From Chryseobacterium sp. G0162 (GTDB lineage: Bacteria; Bacteroidota; Bacteroidia; Flavobacteriales; Weeksellaceae), in NCBI RefSeq assembly GCF_003815715.1, contig NZ_CP033922.1, positions 3,148,001 through 3,212,000 on the forward strand: DNA of 64,000 bases. Reading direction: 5' to 3'. The position numbers were made by a program, and so were the translations under genes. How positions within the stretch are numbered: position 1 is the first letter of the stretch; every line of letters starts with the position of its first letter. This document shows positions 7,983-17,873 of this stretch, piece by piece. The notes beneath the pieces were generated by a model that was not told where the DNA came from, searched no databases, and was given only the letters and a program-made list of their open reading frames with translations.

Positions 7983-9275
7983 TTAATCTTTGTCTAGTGT
8001 TGACGTCTTTTTAGTGTCCTTCATTCCGATATACACTATGAGAGAAAATAAGATACAACCAGTAATATACCAGTAAAAATATTCTTCGGAACCGATCTTT
8101 TTAAACCAAAGGGCAATATATTCTGCAGTTCCTCCGAAAATAGCTACTGTAATGGCGTAAGGAAGACCTACCCCCAACGCCCTGATCTCAGACGGAAAAA
8201 GTTCAGCCTTTACCACTGCATTAATGGAGGTATAACCACTTACAATGATGAGTGCTGCCATAATAAGGAAAAAGGCACCCCACATTGAAGTTGTGGTACT
8301 GAGTGCTGTTAGAAGCGGAACCGTACATAAAGTTCCCAGAACCCCAAATCCCAGAAGCAGTGGACGTCTTCCTATTTTATCAGATAATCCTCCGAAGACA
8401 GGCTGAAGACACGCAAATATAAATAAAGAGATAAAAGAAATTAAGGTAGACTGTTCTTTGCTAAGATGTACTGTATTTACCAGAAATTTCTGCATATAGG
8501 TGGTATAGGTATAAAATGCCAATGTTCCTCCCAATGTAAGACCTACCACAGTAAGCAAAGCTTTAGGATGTTTAAGAAGCTCTTTAATGGTTCCTTTTTT
8601 CTTTTCATTGAAATCTTTTTTATTTTCAAAAGCTTCCGTTTCGTGAAGATTAGCTCGTAGATATAACGCTATAATGGAAAGCATAGCTCCGATGACGAAA
8701 GGAATTCTCCAGCCCCATTCTTCCAGTTGAGTTTCCGTTAATATTAATTTTTGCAGAATCAGTTGAATTCCTAATGCAATAAGCTGCCCGCCAATCAGAG
8801 TAACATATTGAAAACTTGAATAGAAACCTCTTCTGTCTTCCGTTGCCATCTCACTGAGATAAGTAGCTGAAACACCATACTCTCCACCCACACTTAGGCC
8901 TTGTAATAATCTTGCAATTAAAAGTAGAATAGGAGCCAGGATACCTATGGTTTTATAAGTTGGGGTAAGGGCAATAAGAAGGGAACCAAACGACATCAGC
9001 AGTACGGAAAGAGTCATTGCTTTTTTTCTTCCGATTTTGTCGGCTATACTTCCAAATAGCCATCCCCCGATAGGACGCATAAGAAAACCGACAGCGAAAA
9101 TCCCTGCAGTATTCATTAATTGAGCATTGAGATCAGAATCCGGGAAAAAGGAATTGGAGAAATAAATAGCAAAGGCAGCATAGGCATACCAGTCATACCA
9201 TTCAACAAGATTTCCTATAGATCCGCCTACAATGGCTTTGATTCTTTGAGCAGTAGTAATTGAGGTAGTATTCAT
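7983..9275 (-). CDS. MFS transporter of the metabolite:H+ symporter (MHS) family, alpha-ketoglutarate permease-like
   Basis: A 430-residue inner membrane transporter with about 12 helices. The N-terminus (AIVGGSIGNLVEWYDWYAY) and the signature region LLIARLLQGLSVGGEYG followed by ATYLSEMA and RRGFYSSFQYVTLIGGQL are hallmarks of the MHS family and resemble KgtP-type alpha-ketoglutarate:H+ symporters. MFS loop 2-3 motif GSIADKIGRKKAM and loop 8-9 GGLSDKIGRRPLL are present. The porin gene lies 21 bp upstream on the same strand, so the two likely form an uptake pair across outer and inner membranes. Substrate is inferred to be an organic acid. Confidence 0.9.
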   Translation of the reverse strand: MNTTSITTAQRIKAIVGGSIGNLVEWYDWYAYAAFAIYFSNSFFPDSDLNAQLMNTAGIFAVGFLMRPIGGWLFGSIADKIGRKKAMTLSVLLMSFGSLLIALTPTYKTIGILAPILLLIARLLQGLSVGGEYGVSATYLSEMATEDRRGFYSSFQYVTLIGGQLIALGIQLILQKLILTETQLEEWGWRIPFVIGAMLSIIALYLRANLHETEAFENKKDFNEKKKGTIKELLKHPKALLTVVGLTLGGTLAFYTYTTYMQKFLVNTVHLSKEQSTLISFISLFIFACLQPVFGGLSDKIGRRPLLLGFGVLGTLCTVPLLTALSTTTSMWGAFFLIMAALIIVSGYTSINAVVKAELFPSEIRALGVGLPYAITVAIFGGTAEYIALWFKKIGSEEYFYWYITGCILFSLIVYIGMKDTKKTSTLDKD

Positions 9276-9296
9276 AAGAGTAAGATATTAAATTTT

Positions 9297-10709
9297 TTAA
9301 AGTACGATTTGCAGAGACAGAAGGAATTCACCTTTTCTGTCAAAAATAGTTTTAGATGTGATATCATATAAGGGTCGGCTGCTATACTGAGCAACAATTC
9401 TTGCATTTTGACCATATAAATAGAAATTGGCACCTATATCATAATAACTTCCGCTTTGGTTAAGGGCTTCCATATTTTTCAGGGCATAGTTGAAGAAGGG
9501 CTGAATTTTTAAAACCTTACTGAATTTTGGAATAACGAAGCCCGCCTGTGAAAACCAGATATTTCCTGTTCCCATTAAAACCCTGTTATTTCCTGCTCCT
9601 TCTAATGCCCTCTGACCGGTAAATGTCTGATCCGGAGTTCCGGGATTAAGGAGTCCGCTCATCCTTAGGTGATTGGGTCCATAATTATAATTGTAGTATA
9701 CCGAATAGAGCGTGAGTCCCATTTCTTTATTTTTATTACCTAAAGGTATTTCCGAATAAATGTCAGCTCCAAAAATATTGGCGGGATGAGATTCAAAAGT
9801 ATTTTCTGAAGGTTGGCTTTGTGTAGCATCTTTACTGGTATAGAAACCAGCGCCTATATTCAGGACTTTTTTCACTGCAAGGTTATTTCCTGGTAAAAAA
9901 GAGGTGACGGTAGTTTCTTTATTAAAGAACTGATAAAAGGCATATCCTGAATAAGACAATTTTCCACTTTGATTATTGTCTACTGCAGGCCCTCCAACCA
10001 CTGGCTTTAAGTTCGTGGCAAAAGGTTTATTGATGCTGAATCTATAGTTAAGTCTGTCAAACTCTCCATGGATGAAGACTCCCAATTGCCTTGAAAACTG
10101 ATCTGCAATTTCAATGGATGGGAAATTGAAAATAGGAATATCTCCTGCAAGCATTTTGGTTGTGCTGGCACTGGTAAGACGGCTCACCCCATTCCAGGAA
10201 TGCAGACCCGCTCCCAGATAGAGATTATTTTTATTGGGTTTTCCAGTCTGAAAATTATTTCTTGGAATAATAGCCAATTCATTATAGGCATCATGGAAAA
10301 AAAAGGATGCTTTTTTTCCGGCTCCATTATTACCGGTTCCGGTCCCTCCACCTGAAATAAAATTCTGATTATTAATCCCCATTTGTAAGAAAACAGAATA
10401 AAAAGGAGTCAGTTGACTCTGAATCGTTAATCTCATTCTCCGGATTCCTGCATCATAAGTTTGTTCCTGCGGCACTCCATTGACGCTTGTGCCTGGATTA
10501 TTTTCGATACTTCGAAGCCAGATCTGGCTGGAAATACCAAATTTAAGCCATTGGTCACCTTTGGAATTGAGCTTTATTTTAAGCTCTCCAACCTCCAGAG
10601 GGCTTTTCTCTGAAGTATTTTCCATAGGATTCTTTTTGATATTAACCGTATCCTGGCTATAAATGTTTTGTATGACCATTACACTGAAAATAATGAGCAA
10701 TTTTTTCAT
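9297..10709 (-). CDS. outer membrane porin, cotranscribed with the MHS transporter
   Basis: This 470-residue protein has a signal peptide (MKKLLIIFSVMVIQNIYSQ) and a long run of alternating hydrophobic/polar segments with aromatic girdles, ending in FLLSLQIVL, typical of a beta-barrel C-terminus. The opening LKINSKGDQWLKFGISSQIWLR and IRRMRLTIQSQLTPFYSVFLQMG resemble porins of the OprO/OprP or DcaP type. It is 21 bp upstream of the permease gene, so it probably admits the same solute into the periplasm. Confidence 0.82.
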   Translation of the reverse strand: MKKLLIIFSVMVIQNIYSQDTVNIKKNPMENTSEKSPLEVGELKIKLNSKGDQWLKFGISSQIWLRSIENNPGTSVNGVPQEQTYDAGIRRMRLTIQSQLTPFYSVFLQMGINNQNFISGGGTGTGNNGAGKKASFFFHDAYNELAIIPRNNFQTGKPNKNNLYLGAGLHSWNGVSRLTSASTTKMLAGDIPIFNFPSIEIADQFSRQLGVFIHGEFDRLNYRFSINKPFATNLKPVVGGPAVDNNQSGKLSYSGYAFYQFFNKETTVTSFLPGNNLAVKKVLNIGAGFYTSKDATQSQPSENTFESHPANIFGADIYSEIPLGNKNKEMGLTLYSVYYNYNYGPNHLRMSGLLNPGTPDQTFTGQRALEGAGNNRVLMGTGNIWFSQAGFVIPKFSKVLKIQPFFNYALKNMEALNQSGSYYDIGANFYLYGQNARIVAQYSSRPLYDITSKTIFDRKGEFLLSLQIVL

Positions 10710-10800
10710 AGGTGCTTTTGTTTGCTCCTAAACAAGATATAAATTCTGAAGAAATTTTGAAGTTTGTATAAAATTTAAACTTTCGTTATTGTTTTGCTTG

Positions 10801-12081
10801 TTAATCAGGGATTTGTTTTGAGAAAATGATTTTTATGGTGTGCAGGTTGTTCTCAAAATGATAAGAGATTTCATCATTATAAATCTCCAAAATCTTTCTT
10901 ACAAGTGCCAATCCGATCCCAATAGAGTTTTGATTGGGGTTTCCACGCCTGAATCTTTTAAATAATTCATCCGTAGAAACAGTAGGTGGATTTCCGGTAT
11001 TTGAAATCTGTAAATAAGTCTTTGTGAGGACTACAGAAATTTTACCATGATGTATATTGTGTCTTTTAGAATTATTGATGAGATTATTGATAACAATGGT
11101 TGCCAGGTTTTTATCAAAATCAATAAATACCTCTTCCTGAATTTCTTTTGTCAGTGTAAGGTTTTGAATTTCAAACAGGTCTTCAAAGTAATGCAGTCTT
11201 TCTTTCAGTAATTCTGAAAAATTGATCAGGTGTACATCTTTTTTTTCAAAGTGGTCCAGTTTGGCCAAAAGGATAAGAGACTGGTTGATAGATGAGAGTC
11301 TGTCCAGTTCATCATTCATTGAAGAAAGTGTGATAAGCTGGTTTTCCGAAAGTTCACTGTCCATTAATAGTTCTATTTTTCCTTTGATAGAAGCTAAAGG
11401 AGTCTGCAGTTCGTGGGAAGTATTTTCTGATAGTTCTTCTAACAGGTGATAATCTTTTTTAGAGCTTTCGGACATTTTTATGAGAAAGGTATTCAATGAT
11501 TTAAATTCCTCTGTCTGGGTTTTCATTAGATTCATGGACCGGCTGTCTTTCAAACTGAATTTTTTGATTTCGTCCATTGCGTGATAAAAAGGTTCAAGAA
11601 TTTTTTTGGAAACCAAAACACTCACAATAATAGTGAGGATAATAAGAAAGACCATAATCCATGCGACAACCATAATGATACTGATCAAGAAATTGTTTTC
11701 AATAATCGTAATGTACCGCACACTTGTTATGGCGTGTTTTTTTTGGTGAATTACGGGATATGTAATCACCGTAATCCTGTTGATATAAGACTGGATGCTT
11801 TTATTCCAGATATATTTTTCTTCAATAATTTTTTCCTTTGTATTCTGGGAAGTAGAGGGAAGAATTTTTACACGGGTTTGCCGATGATGTGCTGTAAGAT
11901 AATCGTAGTTTGGGTCTTGTTCTAGCTTGTTAGTTACATATGCATTCAAATCTTCAAGCTTAAGAATGGCAGATTGCATAGTTGCTCTTTCAAAGGCGAA
12001 ATAAAGAATAGCAAAGCCGGTAATAAGGACAAAAAATACCAAGGTGGTAAATGCTCTGGCAAAACGGAAACTTAAATTCAT
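10801..12081 (-). CDS. two-component sensor histidine kinase
   Basis: A 426-residue membrane kinase with helices at about 10-30 and 130-158 enclosing a roughly 100-residue periplasmic sensor domain. The H-box is ENTSHELQTPLASIKG with phospho-acceptor His223; the N-box is NNLINNSKRHN and the G-box SIGIGLALVRKI. Its start overlaps the response regulator stop by 4 bp, so they are translationally coupled. It lies beside the porin/permease pair, same strand, and may control it. The periplasmic domain has no named family that I recognise. Confidence 0.93.
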   Translation of the reverse strand: MNLSFRFARAFTTLVFFVLITGFAILYFAFERATMQSAILKLEDLNAYVTNKLEQDPNYDYLTAHHRQTRVKILPSTSQNTKEKIIEEKYIWNKSIQSYINRITVITYPVIHQKKHAITSVRYITIIENNFLISIIMVVAWIMVFLIILTIIVSVLVSKKILEPFYHAMDEIKKFSLKDSRSMNLMKTQTEEFKSLNTFLIKMSESSKKDYHLLEELSENTSHELQTPLASIKGKIELLMDSELSENQLITLSSMNDELDRLSSINQSLILLAKLDHFEKKDVHLINFSELLKERLHYFEDLFEIQNLTLTKEIQEEVFIDFDKNLATIVINNLINNSKRHNIHHGKISVVLTKTYLQISNTGNPPTVSTDELFKRFRRGNPNQNSIGIGLALVRKILEIYNDEISYHFENNLHTIKIIFSKQIPD

Positions 12082-12755
12082 TGATCAATCCATTTATAGC
12101 CTAATCCGTACACCGTATGAAGATAATCCCGTCCTCCCACATCAAGAATTTTTTTGCGTAGGTTTTTTAAATGCTGGTAAACAAAGTCTATATTATCAAC
12201 ACTGTAGGTGTAATCTCCCCATAGATGGCTTGCAATCGCCTGCTTTGAAAGCATCCTGTTTTGATTGTTGATAAAATAGATCAGAAGGTGTAATTCTTTT
12301 TTAGTAAAATTAACTAGCTGTCCATTAATTTTACATTCTTTGGATTCCAGATCTACTGTAATTTCATTAAAAATGAGAAGGCGATTGGTTTCAGGAGTTT
12401 TTCTTCTCAAAACAGCCTTGATTCTCGAATGAAGCTCAGGAAGAGAAAAAGGTTTGGTTATATAATCATCAGCCCCGTCGTCTAATCCGGTCAATTTTGT
12501 ATCCAACGAATTTTTTGCTGAAACTATAATCACACTTGCCTGTGGAAGATCATTTTTGATCTGTCTTAAAATTTCCAGTCCATTACCATCAGGCAGCATA
12601 AGATCCAGAAGAATACAATCATATTCAAAAAGTTCAATTTTTTCTAAAGCCTCTTTTGCGGTAGAGGCTACTTCACAGATATAATCTTCTTTCTTGAGAT
12701 AATCTATAGTATTCGCTGCAAGTTCTTTATGGTCTTCTATGATAAGGATTTTCAT
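12078..12755 (-). CDS. OmpR/PhoB-family response regulator
   Basis: A 225-residue regulator with an N-terminal receiver domain (acidic pocket IIEDHK, phospho-acceptor Asp51 in LLDLMLPDG, Thr/Ser and Lys in VSAKNS and ITKPF) and a C-terminal winged-helix domain (about 125-223; KELHLLIYFINNQNRMLSKQ, IDFVYQHLKNLRKKI, TVYGLGYKW). It is coupled to the kinase gene downstream by a 4-bp overlap. Likely targets are the neighbouring porin/MHS transporter genes, by position only. Confidence 0.95.
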   Translation of the reverse strand: MKILIIEDHKELAANTIDYLKKEDYICEVASTAKEALEKIELFEYDCILLDLMLPDGNGLEILRQIKNDLPQASVIIVSAKNSLDTKLTGLDDGADDYITKPFSLPELHSRIKAVLRRKTPETNRLLIFNEITVDLESKECKINGQLVNFTKKELHLLIYFINNQNRMLSKQAIASHLWGDYTYSVDNIDFVYQHLKNLRKKILDVGGRDYLHTVYGLGYKWIDQ

Positions 12756-12855
12756 ACCGGTATTAATCCAAAATAAGCAATTATTTGGTTTAAAGATAGA
12801 AAAAACCGTTCACAAAAGAATAATTTGTGATGATTTTGGATTTTTATTACGATTC

Positions 12856-13608
12856 TTAAAATCTATATCCCAGAGAAAGTCCGCTTCTGAAACCGGCCCA
12901 TGGTCCATCTACTTTTATTTTGGCTCCGTTAGCATTGGTTTCTACTGTGTATTTCACAAATGGAATATCCAGATTTTCTATTTCTTTTTTTAATTGGGCT
13001 TGCATATCCGGAGTAAGAACATAATCTGAAGTCATTGTAAAATCACCTTTTCCACTTCCGTAATGGGCTCCGGCAATCCAGAAATCCAGTACCAGATTCT
13101 GGCTTCGGGTAAGGAAAAACTGTACTCCTACCATAAGTCCTCCACTATTTCCTTTAGTATTTCCCTGGCCTTTCAATGGAATCTGATAGGTGATGCCATT
13201 CGGACCATTATAATCATAGTAGAAATCAAAGGTATTGGAAGAAACATCAGAATACCGGTAATACGGAGCAAAATAGAATCCTTTACCGAACCCTTTTCCA
13301 ATATAAAATCTTGGTTCAATGGTGAAATTGGTAGCTTTTACCTTTAGATTTTCAAATCTTTTTTCATCATTATCTTTCAGGAAAGCATTAATAAAAGGTA
13401 CTTTTCCTTCCGGCATGGTTCCGAAGCCAATATTTAGGGAAAACCATTGATTAAAAGCTCGTTCGTAAGACAGGTTGATATTCCTGAATGCATAAGCAGT
13501 AACATTCGTCTTGATGATATTCATCTTTTCATTCGAAACGTTCTGGTTCTCCTGTGCCTGAAATACAGCGAACAGAAGGAATGGGATGAATAGGATTACT
13601 TTTTTCAT
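12856..13608 (-). CDS. outer membrane beta-barrel protein (DUF3575-like)
   Basis: The ATG at 13608 is chosen because MKKVILFIPFLLFAVFQAQ gives a clean signal peptide; the frame is open further upstream (to 13665) but that adds an unlikely leader. The 250-residue protein has the pattern of a small 8- to 12-strand barrel (IKTNVTAYAFRNINLSYERA, FTIEPRFYIG, GFYFAPYYRY) and ends FRSGLSLGYRF, a typical barrel C-terminal signal. The start NIIKTNVTAYAFRNINLSYE resembles DUF3575 proteins. Function is unknown. Confidence 0.8.
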   Translation of the reverse strand: MKKVILFIPFLLFAVFQAQENQNVSNEKMNIIKTNVTAYAFRNINLSYERAFNQWFSLNIGFGTMPEGKVPFINAFLKDNDEKRFENLKVKATNFTIEPRFYIGKGFGKGFYFAPYYRYSDVSSNTFDFYYDYNGPNGITYQIPLKGQGNTKGNSGGLMVGVQFFLTRSQNLVLDFWIAGAHYGSGKGDFTMTSDYVLTPDMQAQLKKEIENLDIPFVKYTVETNANGAKIKVDGPWAGFRSGLSLGYRF

Positions 13609-13791
13609 AATCTTATATTTTGAGGTGTAGAAAAAGAACAGCAAAAAACGGGCTGAATTTAACATAATAATTTGGATTTGTAGAAGAAAACATTAAAATT
13701 CTTAATGATAATGGTGTTTTTTTATGTTGAAATTAAAATGAATGTAATGGATTGTACCAATAGATTGTTCTAAAAGTATAACCATTCTGAC

Positions 13792-15876
13792 ATGAAAAAA
13801 ACGATATATACCATTTGCTTTCTTTCCGGAGTTCTGGCTTTTTCACAGGAAGTAAAAAATGATACCTTAAGTTCTTCCGGGACAAAAGAACTGCAGGAAA
13901 TCATTGTAAAGGCACAACGTAAGAAACAGTTTGCTGATAAAGCGGTATATACTTTTGATAAAGAAGCATTGGAAAAAGCACGGTATGCAAAGGATTTGCT
14001 GGGTACACTTCCGGAACTGCAGCTGGATCCGGTTTCCAATACGATCATGAGTACAAAAGGGGGAACTACCTTATTTCTAATCAATGGAGTTGAAGCTACA
14101 GACCTTCAGATCAGAAGTATTGCTCCTGGTGAAGTGGTAAAAGTGGAGTATTATGATATTCCACCGGCACGATGGGCAACAAGATCAGATACTGTTGTTA
14201 ATATTCTGACCAGATCTACTGAAACCGGTTATGTTTTTGGAGCAGAGGAGTCTTCAGCATTGAATACAGGTTTTGTTAACGCATCTGCCTATGCTAATTA
14301 TACAAAGGGTAAAAATGATATAGGTTTTGAGTATTCCATTAACTTAAGGGATTACACAGACAGAAGGGTGAACAGTATCTACGATTATCAATTGGATGGC
14401 CGGCATTACCGCTCTAATGAAGACAGAAAAGATCACTTTGGATATACTTTTCAGAGTGTAGCATTACGATATACCCGTTTGGTTGCTGATGATTATGCTT
14501 TTCAGGCAAAGCTGAATATGGATATTTTCAGCCGGTTTTCAAAAGGAACAGGACAAAGTGTTTTTACGGTCGATAATACTGGTGAAGAGCATAGTATGTT
14601 TAAAAATAATGGTTCTGATTATGTAATTCCTAAGCTGGATCTTTATTATTCTAAAAAACTAGGAGTAAAAGATGAGCTGAGTATTAATGTTGTAGGCTCA
14701 GACTATACAACCAATACTTCGGAAACCGCTAAAGAATGGGTGACAGGAACTGGTCTTTCTGTGTATGAGAATGACATGATTTTGAAGGCAAAGCAGACAA
14801 GTTTTGTAGGTGAACTGGCACACGTTCATGATTTTGCAGCAGGAAAACTTTCGTCAGGATATCGTATCTCCAGATCTTCAATTGCCAATGATCTGAATAA
14901 TCTTTCCGGCTATTCTCAATATAAGGTCACTTATCTGGAACAATATTTTTACACTGAATTTGCAGGAAAAATAGATAAGTTTAGCTATCGTATCGGAGCA
15001 GGGCTGACTAATATCCACAATAAAAGTGCAGAAAATACCTTTGATGAATGGTCTTTTACTCCCAAAATAGTATTGGCTTATCAGCTTAAAAACAATCAGA
15101 GCCTTCGTTTTACGAGTAGCTATAAGCCCATAAGTCCATGGAGTAATGCGCTCAGCAGTAATGTGGTACAGCTGGCCCCCAATATTGTGCAAAAAGGGAA
15201 CCCTTTTCTTACATCCCAGCAGAAATGGACCAATAGCCTGACCTATTCATTGAATAATAAGTATTTTGATTTTAATGCCAATATATTCTATTCTTATACA
15301 GACCGGGTTATTAATCAATATTATGTATTGGATGATGTATTTGGAGGATATGCGCTTACTTATGAAAATGGAAAATATGCGCAGCAGTATGGAGTTCAGC
15401 TTACAGGTTCTTATAAACCTTTTGGGAATAATTTTTTGGTGCTGAAAGTAGTGTTAACTCCTACTTCAGAAATGGTGAAAACAAGTTCTGGAGCGGTGAT
15501 TAAAAACGATTATCTCGGCAATAATTTTGTGCTGGCTTCAGAGTATAAAAATTTTTCTCTTCAGTATCAGTTCAATATCCCGACGTATAGCCTTAGTGGA
15601 GCTTTTCTGAATACGAATGAAAACAAGAATAATATTTTTATCAGCTATAAACATAAAAATCTGACGTTTTCTACTGGGATGTACTGGATAGGCATGCCTT
15701 CGGAGTATAAAACAAAAAGTTTATCTGAGAGTCTGGTGGATTATAAGATTCATACCCAGATTATGAACAATAAATCAATGTTTGTACTGGGATTAAGTTA
15801 TGATTTTTCTAAAGGAAAGAAAACAGAAATTCAGAAGAAACTGAATAATGATACAGCTCCGGCTGCTACTTTTTAG
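13792..15876 (+). CDS. TonB-dependent receptor-like outer membrane protein with short plug domain
   Basis: A 694-residue protein with signal peptide (MKKTIYTICFLSGVLAFSQ), then a short plug region of about 100 residues (ELQEIIVKAQRKK as a TonB-box-like start, KDLLGTLPELQLDPVSNT, TLFLINGVEATDLQIRSIAP, VVKVEYYDIPPARW) followed by a large barrel. There is no N-terminal carboxypeptidase-like regulatory domain and no SusD partner nearby. It resembles the outer membrane beta-barrel families often annotated as TonB receptors in flavobacteria. The ligand is unknown. Confidence 0.85.
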   Translation: MKKTIYTICFLSGVLAFSQEVKNDTLSSSGTKELQEIIVKAQRKKQFADKAVYTFDKEALEKARYAKDLLGTLPELQLDPVSNTIMSTKGGTTLFLINGVEATDLQIRSIAPGEVVKVEYYDIPPARWATRSDTVVNILTRSTETGYVFGAEESSALNTGFVNASAYANYTKGKNDIGFEYSINLRDYTDRRVNSIYDYQLDGRHYRSNEDRKDHFGYTFQSVALRYTRLVADDYAFQAKLNMDIFSRFSKGTGQSVFTVDNTGEEHSMFKNNGSDYVIPKLDLYYSKKLGVKDELSINVVGSDYTTNTSETAKEWVTGTGLSVYENDMILKAKQTSFVGELAHVHDFAAGKLSSGYRISRSSIANDLNNLSGYSQYKVTYLEQYFYTEFAGKIDKFSYRIGAGLTNIHNKSAENTFDEWSFTPKIVLAYQLKNNQSLRFTSSYKPISPWSNALSSNVVQLAPNIVQKGNPFLTSQQKWTNSLTYSLNNKYFDFNANIFYSYTDRVINQYYVLDDVFGGYALTYENGKYAQQYGVQLTGSYKPFGNNFLVLKVVLTPTSEMVKTSSGAVIKNDYLGNNFVLASEYKNFSLQYQFNIPTYSLSGAFLNTNENKNNIFISYKHKNLTFSTGMYWIGMPSEYKTKSLSESLVDYKIHTQIMNNKSMFVLGLSYDFSKGKKTEIQKKLNNDTAPAATF

Positions 15877-15960
15877 AAAGGCAGCAAGCTAAGCTATTTA
15901 AAGGTATAAAAAGAGATATCGCTATTCTTTAGGAACTTCTTTTACAACCAAAAGGATTAA

Positions 15961-15995
15961 AAAAACTCGTTCATCAGCTTTGAACGAGTTTTTTA
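15961..15995. terminator. bidirectional intrinsic terminator
   Basis: AACTCGTTCA and TGAACGAGTT form a perfect 10-bp stem around a 7-nt loop, with A-run and T-run on the two sides. It lies between the convergent receptor (+) and T9SS cargo (-) genes. Confidence 0.9.
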
Positions 15996-15998
15996 GTG

Positions 15999-16997
15999 TT
16001 ATTTTTTGATAAATTTTATATTCTTTTTCGTTTCATGATTTTTTCCACTTACTTCAATAAAATAGGACGCTGGTGGAAGTTCTGAGATCTGTATGTTTCC
16101 GGAATTGAGATCAGTTGTTTTGATAAGTTTTCCGTCTAAGCTGTAAATATTCGCTTTTAAATACTGATCTGTATTTCCTTTAACCCTGATAAAATCCTGT
16201 GCAGGATTAGGGTATATACTAAAGTTTTCTTTTTTAATTATATTATTTACTCCTAGTGTAGTAATATTCAATGCTGCCGCACTTGAAGTCGTCTGATTGA
16301 TCCCTAATCCAGGTACTGATAAATTGACGGTAGTAGCGCTAAGCAACGGATATCTGTGGGTGGCATCATAATACGAATAGGCGGTATTGGTAACAGAGCC
16401 TAAAGGATTAGTAAATGTTATGTCGATAGGTAAGTGTAAATTAAAATTTTGTACAAATTTTACCCTAAGGACATTGTTATAAGTCTGGCCATTCAAAATC
16501 AATGTGCCATAAGCATCAGCCTGTGTAGATAAGGTACCTACGCATATTCCGCTGGCTAAAGAAGCGGTGAAAGTTCCTTTGGCAGTATCATTCTGTGCGG
16601 GTCCGAAGGTGGTAGGATAATTGATATAAGTTCCGTTATCCATACTTAAATTTAAAGTGACTTGTGGATTTATAACTCCTGTAATTTCTAGCTTTGTAGG
16701 AGAAGCTTTATAAAATATAGTATTGGTTCCATCAGACATTTTAATAGTAGACCCAGGAAAAGTGCTAATCTCAGTACCGGTTGGTGCTGTATAATTCATA
16801 GGTAAAGCAGTTCCCAAGGTAAGACTGCCGTTTGAAAAGACGACATTGGCTCCGATTGCAGAGTTATCCACAGTTCCGGTAACAAGTTTATTATCAACAA
16901 TATCATTGAGAATAGGATCATGGGATGCTTTTGTAAGCGTGATCTGAGCTGAAAACATTGCAGAAGTTCCCAATAGAAAAAGGATAGATTTTTTCAT
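15999..16997 (-). CDS. secreted protein with T9SS C-terminal sorting domain
   Basis: The ATG at 16997 is preferred over a TTG two codons upstream because it starts directly at MKKSILFLLGTSAMFSAQ, a signal peptide. The 332-residue protein has a middle region rich in Ser/Thr/Asn/Gly without a recognisable catalytic motif. The last 75 residues (FSIYPNPAQDFIRVKGNT, LIKTTDLNSGNIQISELPPA, SYFIEVSGKNHETKKNIKFI) are a textbook type A T9SS sorting domain. It is therefore predicted to be exported to the surface or medium; role unknown. Confidence 0.88.
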   Translation of the reverse strand: MKKSILFLLGTSAMFSAQITLTKASHDPILNDIVDNKLVTGTVDNSAIGANVVFSNGSLTLGTALPMNYTAPTGTEISTFPGSTIKMSDGTNTIFYKASPTKLEITGVINPQVTLNLSMDNGTYINYPTTFGPAQNDTAKGTFTASLASGICVGTLSTQADAYGTLILNGQTYNNVLRVKFVQNFNLHLPIDITFTNPLGSVTNTAYSYYDATHRYPLLSATTVNLSVPGLGINQTTSSAAALNITTLGVNNIIKKENFSIYPNPAQDFIRVKGNTDQYLKANIYSLDGKLIKTTDLNSGNIQISELPPASYFIEVSGKNHETKKNIKFIKK

Positions 16998-17073
16998 GGT
17001 CAATTTTTTTATTAAAGTTAGTTAAAAAGATGAAATAATTTTTATATTAAGTTGTTTATAATGAAATAATTAA

Positions 17074-17105
17074 ATAAAAAACCGCCCAACATTGTTGGAC
17101 GGTTA
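17074..17105 (-). terminator. intrinsic terminator after ribB
   Basis: Read on the minus strand, ACCGTCCAAC and GTTGGGCGGT pair fully (one U-G wobble) around AAT and are followed by a T-run. The wobble places the good fold on the minus strand, matching ribB. Confidence 0.85.
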
Positions 17106-17130
17106 TTCTGTGTATTAAATAAGGCTAAGT

Positions 17131-17778
17131 CTAGTTACTCATAATCATTGTACGGTAGGCGTGGATGTCTTCAATGGTTACCACGCTCATCCCTTTTTTG
17201 ATTGCAAAATCTACGATTTCCGGAAGTCTTGCCATGGAACCGTCTTCATTGGTCAGTTCACAAAGTACGGCATCATCACCAAGATTAGCCATCTTTACAA
17301 GATCTACACTTCCTTCTGTATGTCCACGTCTGTCAAATACTCCATCTTTTTTAGCGATCAGAGGAAATACGTGTCCCGGACTTGCAATATGCTCAGCGAT
17401 AGCATCTGTTGCAACAGCTGTTCTGATGGTTGTTACACGGTCTTTTGCTGAAACTCCGGATTCTACGCCCTCTCTGGCTTCAATAGAAATGGTAAATGCT
17501 GTTTGATTTTTTGAATTGTTATTTTCCACCATCGGACGAAGGTTCAGGTGCTTGCTTTTTTCCTCGGAAATGCATAGGCAAACGATCCCGCTGCATTCGC
17601 GGATCAGAAGTGCCATATCCTGTTCTGTAATAGTGGAAGCGGGAAAGATGATGTCACCTTCGTTTTCACGGTTTTCATCGTCTACTAAAAGAATACCTTT
17701 TCCCTGTTGTAATGTTGAAAGTGCTTTTTCTACACGTTCTTTGGAGGTTGCTCCGAATTGTTCTAATAATTTTTCCAT
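17131..17778 (-). CDS. ribB: 3,4-dihydroxy-2-butanone 4-phosphate synthase (stand-alone)
   Basis: This 215-residue enzyme converts ribulose 5-phosphate into 3,4-dihydroxy-2-butanone 4-phosphate plus formate for riboflavin synthesis. Motifs visible are [10 protein letters not shown] (acidic Mg-binding loop, about 34-43), [28 protein letters not shown] (substrate phosphate/His) and [13 protein letters not shown]. Its length matches the single-domain RibB; there is no fused GTP cyclohydrolase II domain, which is often present in other bacteria. An FMN riboswitch directly upstream indicates feedback control by FMN. Confidence 0.96.
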   Translation of the reverse strand: MEKLLEQFGATSKERVEKALSTLQQGKGILLVDDENRENEGDIIFPASTITEQDMALLIRECSGIVCLCISEEKSKHLNLRPMVENNNSKNQTAFTISIEAREGVESGVSAKDRVTTIRTAVATDAIAEHIASPGHVFPLIAKKDGVFDRRGHTEGSVDLVKMANLGDDAVLCELTNEDGSMARLPEIVDFAIKKGMSVVTIEDIHAYRTMIMSN

Positions 17779-17873
17779 GTTATTTTACTTTTAAAAGTTA
17801 AAATAGTCTTCGGTACATGGAAATGAAATACAATACCGCAAGAGCCCATGAAGGATCTTACCGTATGTCTCAT

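Noticed and set aside
11581..11925. Open frame opposite the sensor kinase gene (plus strand, 114 codons)
   Set aside because: Asn/Phe-rich shadow of the kinase with no start context or family; the kinase motifs are intact.
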